Assembly: GCA_950295325.1 (NCBI GenBank)
Contig: OX485807.1
Coordinates: 18,819,666-18,883,665, forward strand
DNA from: Polytrichum commune
Lineage: Eukaryota > Streptophyta > Polytrichopsida > Polytrichales > Polytrichaceae
Direction: 5' to 3'
DNA length: 64,000 nucleotides
Shown: positions 59,761-64,000 of the stretch, in pieces
Numbering within the stretch: position 1 is the first letter of the stretch
How the letters are laid out: the number at the start of each line of letters is the position of its first letter
The notes under the pieces: generated by a model
The model's database searches: none
Told to the model about the DNA's origin: nothing
What the model saw: the letters and a program-made list of their open reading frames with translations, nothing else
Position numbers and translations under genes: made by a program

Positions 59761-59915
59761 AGGTAGAACTTAGAAGCTTCCAATTATGTGAGTGATCCAT
59801 TTCCGACACCTATTTTTTGGCCCAAAGCGGGTAGGTGCGCATTTGGGATGCATATTTCTGATATGAATAAGATAGGCCGGTGTTAATCCAACACCAAAGT
59901 TATTTGACACACCTA

Positions 59916-60490
59916 AGGTAGATTCATGGGTCTTAAATGGGTTACATTTTCCTACTAGCCCACTTCTTGTAGGATATGAAAAGAACACGCTATTAGGCCG
60001 AGATGGTTAGCAAATCCAAATCGAGGTTGTAGCCACTTTCCTTGTTATTTTTGGAGCTCACATGAATCAATGAACGGGGAGTACCGGCTACTACAGTACC
60101 TAGTTACAGATGAAGAGGTTCGTTTTTCCCGAAATACCTATTGAAAATCAAAACTCTAAGAAATCAATTGAACCATGTTCTGGGGGGAAAAAAAATCCTA
60201 TTTTAAGTTAGGGGACGAGGAATATTCAAAGCTCTTTGATGAATAATAACCGATTGATAATAAAGAAGTAAAGATGGTGACCGAGTTGGATTTCATTGTC
60301 AATGTGAAGATTCTTGTGCTCCTTATATAGTCATATAGGTTCCCCCAAGTATGTTGACCATTTATAGAATGGTTAACCTATTTTGAGCACATAGTCCAGT
60401 CTCTCCCAAGCACATGATTTGTGGTTTCCATTGTTGGAGCCACAGACATCATTCAATTATAGGTGTCTGAATAAGATAAGTAACTGAATT
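59916..60490 (+). mobile_element. Family I repeat with an internal insertion
   Basis: The left part (GGGTCTTAAATGGG, CACTTCTTGTAGGATATGA, GAGGTTGTAGCCACTTTCC, CACATGAAT) and the right part (GTGAAGATTCTTGTGCTC, TATGTTGACCATT, TTATAGGTGTC) are collinear with other copies. They are separated by about 215 bp of foreign sequence (roughly 60075-60290) with no TIR or TSD that I could define. Confidence 0.55.
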
Positions 60491-60963
60491 ACGCACATCT
60501 TTCTTACGTCATAGTTTTTTCAAACGAAATGCAATAAATGTTCACAACGTTCAAATGAGGCATATTCGTGAAGGTTATACACAAAGAAAGGATGTATATT
60601 TACACACAAAAGGATGGAACCTTAATGAAGCATGTTTTACTACACCCATAGTATTAGGACTATTTAGTGCAGTTCCCGGTGCCTCAAAATGTAAGTTCAC
60701 TTTAAAATAGTCTGGATATGGAGTTTGAACTTCAACTCTAAAAACTCAAAATCTCTCATGATATGCATATTCTATTGCTAAATAAGATTATCTATTTCTA
60801 TCTAAAGTGCTCATCCATTCGGCATCTAATTTCGACTTCAACCACTTAGCTGCTGTTGTCCATCTTTTCAAATTTTGTTGCAATGGAGGGATTTTTCTTC
60901 CTATCAGAGTTGGTGTGATGGAAGACATGTCAATCCAACTTAATTTCACAATATGACCTGCCT

Positions 60964-61189
60964 GATCTGCTCTTGGCCATTGTCGTTTGAGCATTTAAGA
61001 ATGATCTGCTCTCGGCGTTTGTGTTTTAAGTATTTAAGAACGATCTGCTCTTGGCCATTGTGTTTTAAGCATTTAAGAATGATCTGCTCTTGGCCATTGT
61101 GTTTTGAGCATTGAAGAATGATCTGCTTTTGGCCATTGTGTTTTGAGCATTTAAGAATGATCTGCTCTTGACCTTTGTGTTTTAAGTAT
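60964..61189 (+). repeat. 39-bp minisatellite, about 5.8 units
   Basis: GATCTGCT recurs at exactly 39-bp steps: 60964, 61003, 61042, 61081, 61120 and 61159. The unit is GATCTGCTCTTGGCCATTGT followed by GTTTTAAGCATTTAAGAAT, with scattered substitutions. It has no CRISPR-like spacers. Confidence 0.95.
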
Positions 61190-61651
61190 GAGAAAGGGAG
61201 CTGGAATATCTAGAAACAAACACAGAAAGCGTGTGTACACCCACCGCATCAAATTTAACATGCAAGTCTTGGCATCTCATGTGAGTGAGAAGCAACAGTC
61301 GTTTAAAATGGTGCGAGTGTTGTCACTCGTTGTACGCCACTTGGGCCACACACAAAGTGCACATAAGTACGACATTGCTTACCTCTCATGAATCATACAG
61401 CTTTGAAATAAGTTATATAACATTAAATTCACATGTTATCAATACAGACACCTCTAAAGCCTTATGATCACCAATTTACAAGAGGATTTCCAGCAAAATA
61501 GGCTCCGACCAAGCTTTCTTAATATCACCAATTTAGAGGTGCTCTCTCCCTTTTAAAGCCTTCCATCCCTGTAAATATTTAAAATATTTGAGGGGCGACT
61601 TGCAACTCCTTTATGACGAAATTAACTATCAAATACCTCACAATCATTGAC
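61190..61651. other. Intergenic, no gene seen
   Basis: Two overlapping short frames (61188-61467) follow the minisatellite. No domain or element recognised. Confidence 0.5.
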
Positions 61652-61653
61652 TA

Positions 61654-62061
61654 AGGTAGGGGTGGCAATTTCCGTCCAAATTTCAGATGTGCCTAGTTGG
61701 GATGCTGAAACTATTTTTTTTTTAAAATTTTGAGCGCTCCGCAAAGCTGGTGCAAGAGCAACTATGAAAAAATCAAAATTTTCCAGCATGTTTATGATTT
61801 CCTACAAATTTTTAAAGGAAACTTTGTAGAGTGACCAACATTCGCACATAGGGTGCGTGGTATATCCACAGGGTGGATTTCTAAAACCGACTGCTGGCAG
61901 CATTAAACCGACCGCTGGCAGCCAATGAAATGATGGTAGCGTTGTGAACAGTAAAAGCACCTTGATAGGTGCTTTTGTAAACCCAGGTAAAAGCACCTAA
62001 ATAGATGCTTCTGACATAGGGGTCGACTTTAGGACCCGCACGGAAATTGCCACCCCTACCT
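61654..62061. mobile_element. Family E MITE with TA TSD (408 bp)
   Basis: The TIR AGGTAGGGGTGGCAATTTCC continues to CGT at both ends (23 bp identical). TA on each side (61652-61653, 62062-62063) fits a Tc1/mariner-class or Stowaway-like MITE. The interior has a short direct duplication (AAACCG(A)C(T/C)GCTGGCAGC at about 61884 and 61905) and a perfect 10-bp stem hairpin at 61953-61976, followed by an imperfect second one. Confidence 0.85.
61953..61976 (+). other. Perfect 10-bp hairpin inside family E MITE
   Basis: AAAAGCACCT, loop TGAT, AGGTGCTTTT. The left arm recurs at about 61988-61997 (AAAAGCACCT) with an imperfect partner. Not T-rich enough or suitably placed to call a terminator. Confidence 0.6.
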
Positions 62062-62149
62062 TAAATAAACTCTTAGCTCTGATTATTTGTGTGTCCTAGA
62101 AAGACATGACATAGTCTACTTATTGTTTCTTGATTGACCTTAACCCCTA

Positions 62150-63265
62150 AATGCATGGTCCTTTGCTTGGAAAGAATGCAACTTCATGTCCTTATATTTT
62201 TTTTTGCTCTTTAGCAACGAAAATTCAAGGGTGGGTCCTTGCACATTCCAACCACAAAGACTACTTCATTACATCTCTACAATGGAGAGGCCTTCTTGGA
62301 AGACAATACCATCCTACAAACCTTGTTACATGGGGTTCTGTTAGACTCCCTAACAGTTTGCTTTGCCACATTGGTGCTATTGCATCCCTCCCTATACCAG
62401 ATGGGCTCCAAATTTTGGGAGTTCCTTCTAGGTGAGCCATGCTTGTCATTTCAATTTGTACTTATATTTTTCAATGCAAGTAGGATATGAAGCACCCCCC
62501 TTAGTGACATGGTGTTTCTTTGGTTTTTCTTTGACCAACTTTTTGGCGATTTCTAAAATTTGCCATTAAGACTCCAACCCAAAAACTTTGGTGGATGTTG
62601 TATTTTTTTCCATGCTAAGGATGCTTGCAAATTATCATGCCATTCCCACAGTGTATTCTTAGACATATATGCCCCCATATATATCATCTAGCCAAACTTT
62701 AACCCAATCCTTCCTTTTCCCTTCCCTATGCGGTCAACCCCTACACAATACAACGCATGTCCAAAGTTTGTTGAGATGCAACTAACCCAAAATTCTCAAT
62801 CCATGGACTCCAAACTATCACCCCTTCTAACATACACTTTCTACCACGCCACAAAACCTCACCATTGAACTCAACACTTGAAGGCCCAACATTTGAAGCC
62901 TCAATTGCAGGTGATCGTGGCACCATGTCCATGCACTTTGAGGCTATCACCTACATACATCCTATGGACCCGCCAAAAGTAACCAAAAATATGAACTTCC
63001 CTTCATCGTGAGAGAACCATTCATTCAATATTTCACAAGTGGAATGCTCCAACCTGCCCCAAAGACCCTCATTGTAGTCCAATAAAGATAGGGGCACAGA
63101 GACAATTCTGTTTTGGCGAGGCATGTATTCCATGGTGGAAGAGCCATAAACATTCACATTGGGTATTGGAGGCTCTTCGTTGTGAATAGGAGTATCATCA
63201 AACACCAGTTGCCTACTTTGCATCTTAAGGTGCACTTCAAGCACATATTGCCCAATAGTCATCCA
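62150..63265 (-). pseudogene. Decayed coding relic, family unknown
   Basis: On the minus strand one frame runs from 63265 to 62741 (about 174 codons) with a single internal TAG at 62951-62953. A further coding-like minus frame lies at 62261-62449 after a frame change. Residue composition is protein-like (GRLEHSTCEILNEWF, FLVTFGGSIGCM, EVLWRGRKCMLEG). No ATG-started intact protein and no recognised domain; probably the remains of a transposon or gene. Confidence 0.35.
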
Positions 63266-64000
63266 TCAATTGGTTGAGGCTAGGGATAATGTCTTCACTA
63301 ATCGAAGATATTGCATTTGCGACAATGCGAGGGAAAACTTGGTTGTCTGTAGCAAGTGTTTTCACAGAAGAGGGTAAAGCAATAGTTTACTTTGCTCAAG
63401 TGAGACCATATCCCTTCCCACCTTTATGGGAATGCAAAGCTAAAGGTGTGTAGACCTCCAATGTGATGTGTGGTGGATGCCAACTGGGGGGCGTCGATGG
63501 CAATCGAGCATCTTGTCGCTTTGGGAGCCATTAATTGTCAAATTTACCTACACGCCTACCATTGTGGCCTTTGCATCCATGACCACTCAAATTGGTTAAG
63601 AGGGGAGTATCAATTGCTTCAACCAAAAGTACAAAATTTACTTGGACACCTTGTGAATGTTACCTCCAGTATCGGTAGTCTTCCCAAGGTGTTTATTGCT
63701 TAGGAGGCTCATGTTTGACACATGCGCGCTTGGGGGTGTTGATGGCAGCTCCTCCTTCATTGCAATGATGTTTGACTTGTCTTCCCACCTAGAAGTGAAG
63801 GGAACTTGAGGTCACATATGATGGATAAAATATGCCATATTGATTTATAACTAATATAAGGTCCTATACAACATATCCAATTTTATTTTATTTTAGATAT
63901 CATATACCGTATGGTATAGATTATCTTCATGTCGGTAATGAAGCATTTGTGTGTTGTTTGTGCCACTGAGTGTGTAATGGCAACATTCATGAAAACTAAG
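63266..64000. other. Intergenic to window end, no gene seen
   Basis: A 77-codon plus-strand frame at 63470-63703 has no recognisable features. It may be part of the same decayed block as 62150-63265. Confidence 0.4.

Noticed and set aside
60964-61189. CRISPR-like array
   Set aside because: Units are contiguous 39-bp repeats without unique spacers, in a plant nuclear context.
1-64000. Intact LTR retrotransposon or LINE
   Set aside because: No long gag/pol or reverse-transcriptase frame and no paired LTRs could be recognised.

Overview
The window looks like nuclear DNA of a land plant, most likely a bryophyte and perhaps a moss. It is AT-rich, gene-poor and crowded with short terminal-inverted-repeat (TIR) elements. 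Its two clearest genes are plant-type calcium-dependent protein kinases (CDPKs) whose coding regions have no introns, behind long untranslated leaders. Only the plant placement is firm; the bryophyte placement is inference.

Three genes can be supported. (1) A small minus-strand gene, 5357-8128, is split into three exons (15, 114 and 228 nt) that join in phase through good splice sites to encode 118 residues. It was found by reading splice sites, not from a long ORF. (2) CDPK copy 1, 39929-41611 (+), 560 aa. (3) CDPK copy 2, 57628-59361 (+), 577 aa. The two kinases are tandem paralogs 16 kb apart. Both have a myristoylation/palmitoylation N-terminus, an intact kinase core, an autoinhibitory junction and four canonical EF-hands, so both should be membrane-associated calcium-activated kinases. 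Each has a short upstream ORF at its start codon. The copy 1 leader contains a degenerate tandem array of about five units of about 300 bp with splice-like motifs.

The rest is mobile-element debris, and many insertions can be reconstructed from TIRs and target-site duplications (TSDs). Family A: GGGCCACTT ends, TAA-like 3-bp TSD, about 0.5 kb, at 21.6, 27.2-28.8, 35.3, 44.9, 46.7 and 48.2 kb. Family B: ACACTAAATA ends, 3-bp TSD, at 1.9, 8.3, 11.3, 29.3 and 51.4 kb. Family C: CACGGG(G/T)AG(A/G)TCACT ends, 8-bp TSD, at 0, 14.9 and 48.3 kb; the last copy carries a 219-codon ORF. Single copies with TA, TAA or 8-bp TSDs lie at 47.1 kb (D), 61.7 kb (E), 32.7 kb (F, hAT-like) and 30.3 kb (G). A tRNA-like SINE is nested at 28.3 kb. 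Longer dispersed repeats are family I (16.6, 34.4, 50.6, 54.6 and 59.9 kb) and family J (2.1 and 9.0 kb).

Layout: 0-5 kb repeats; 5.3-8.2 kb small gene; 8.3-35.8 kb element-rich gene desert; 35.8-42.6 kb CDPK copy 1 with leader and 3' region; 42.6-55 kb desert with a 3.3-kb nest of elements; 55-59.8 kb CDPK copy 2; 59.8-64 kb repeats plus a decayed minus-strand coding relic. No tRNA or rRNA gene, CRISPR array or intact retrotransposon was seen.
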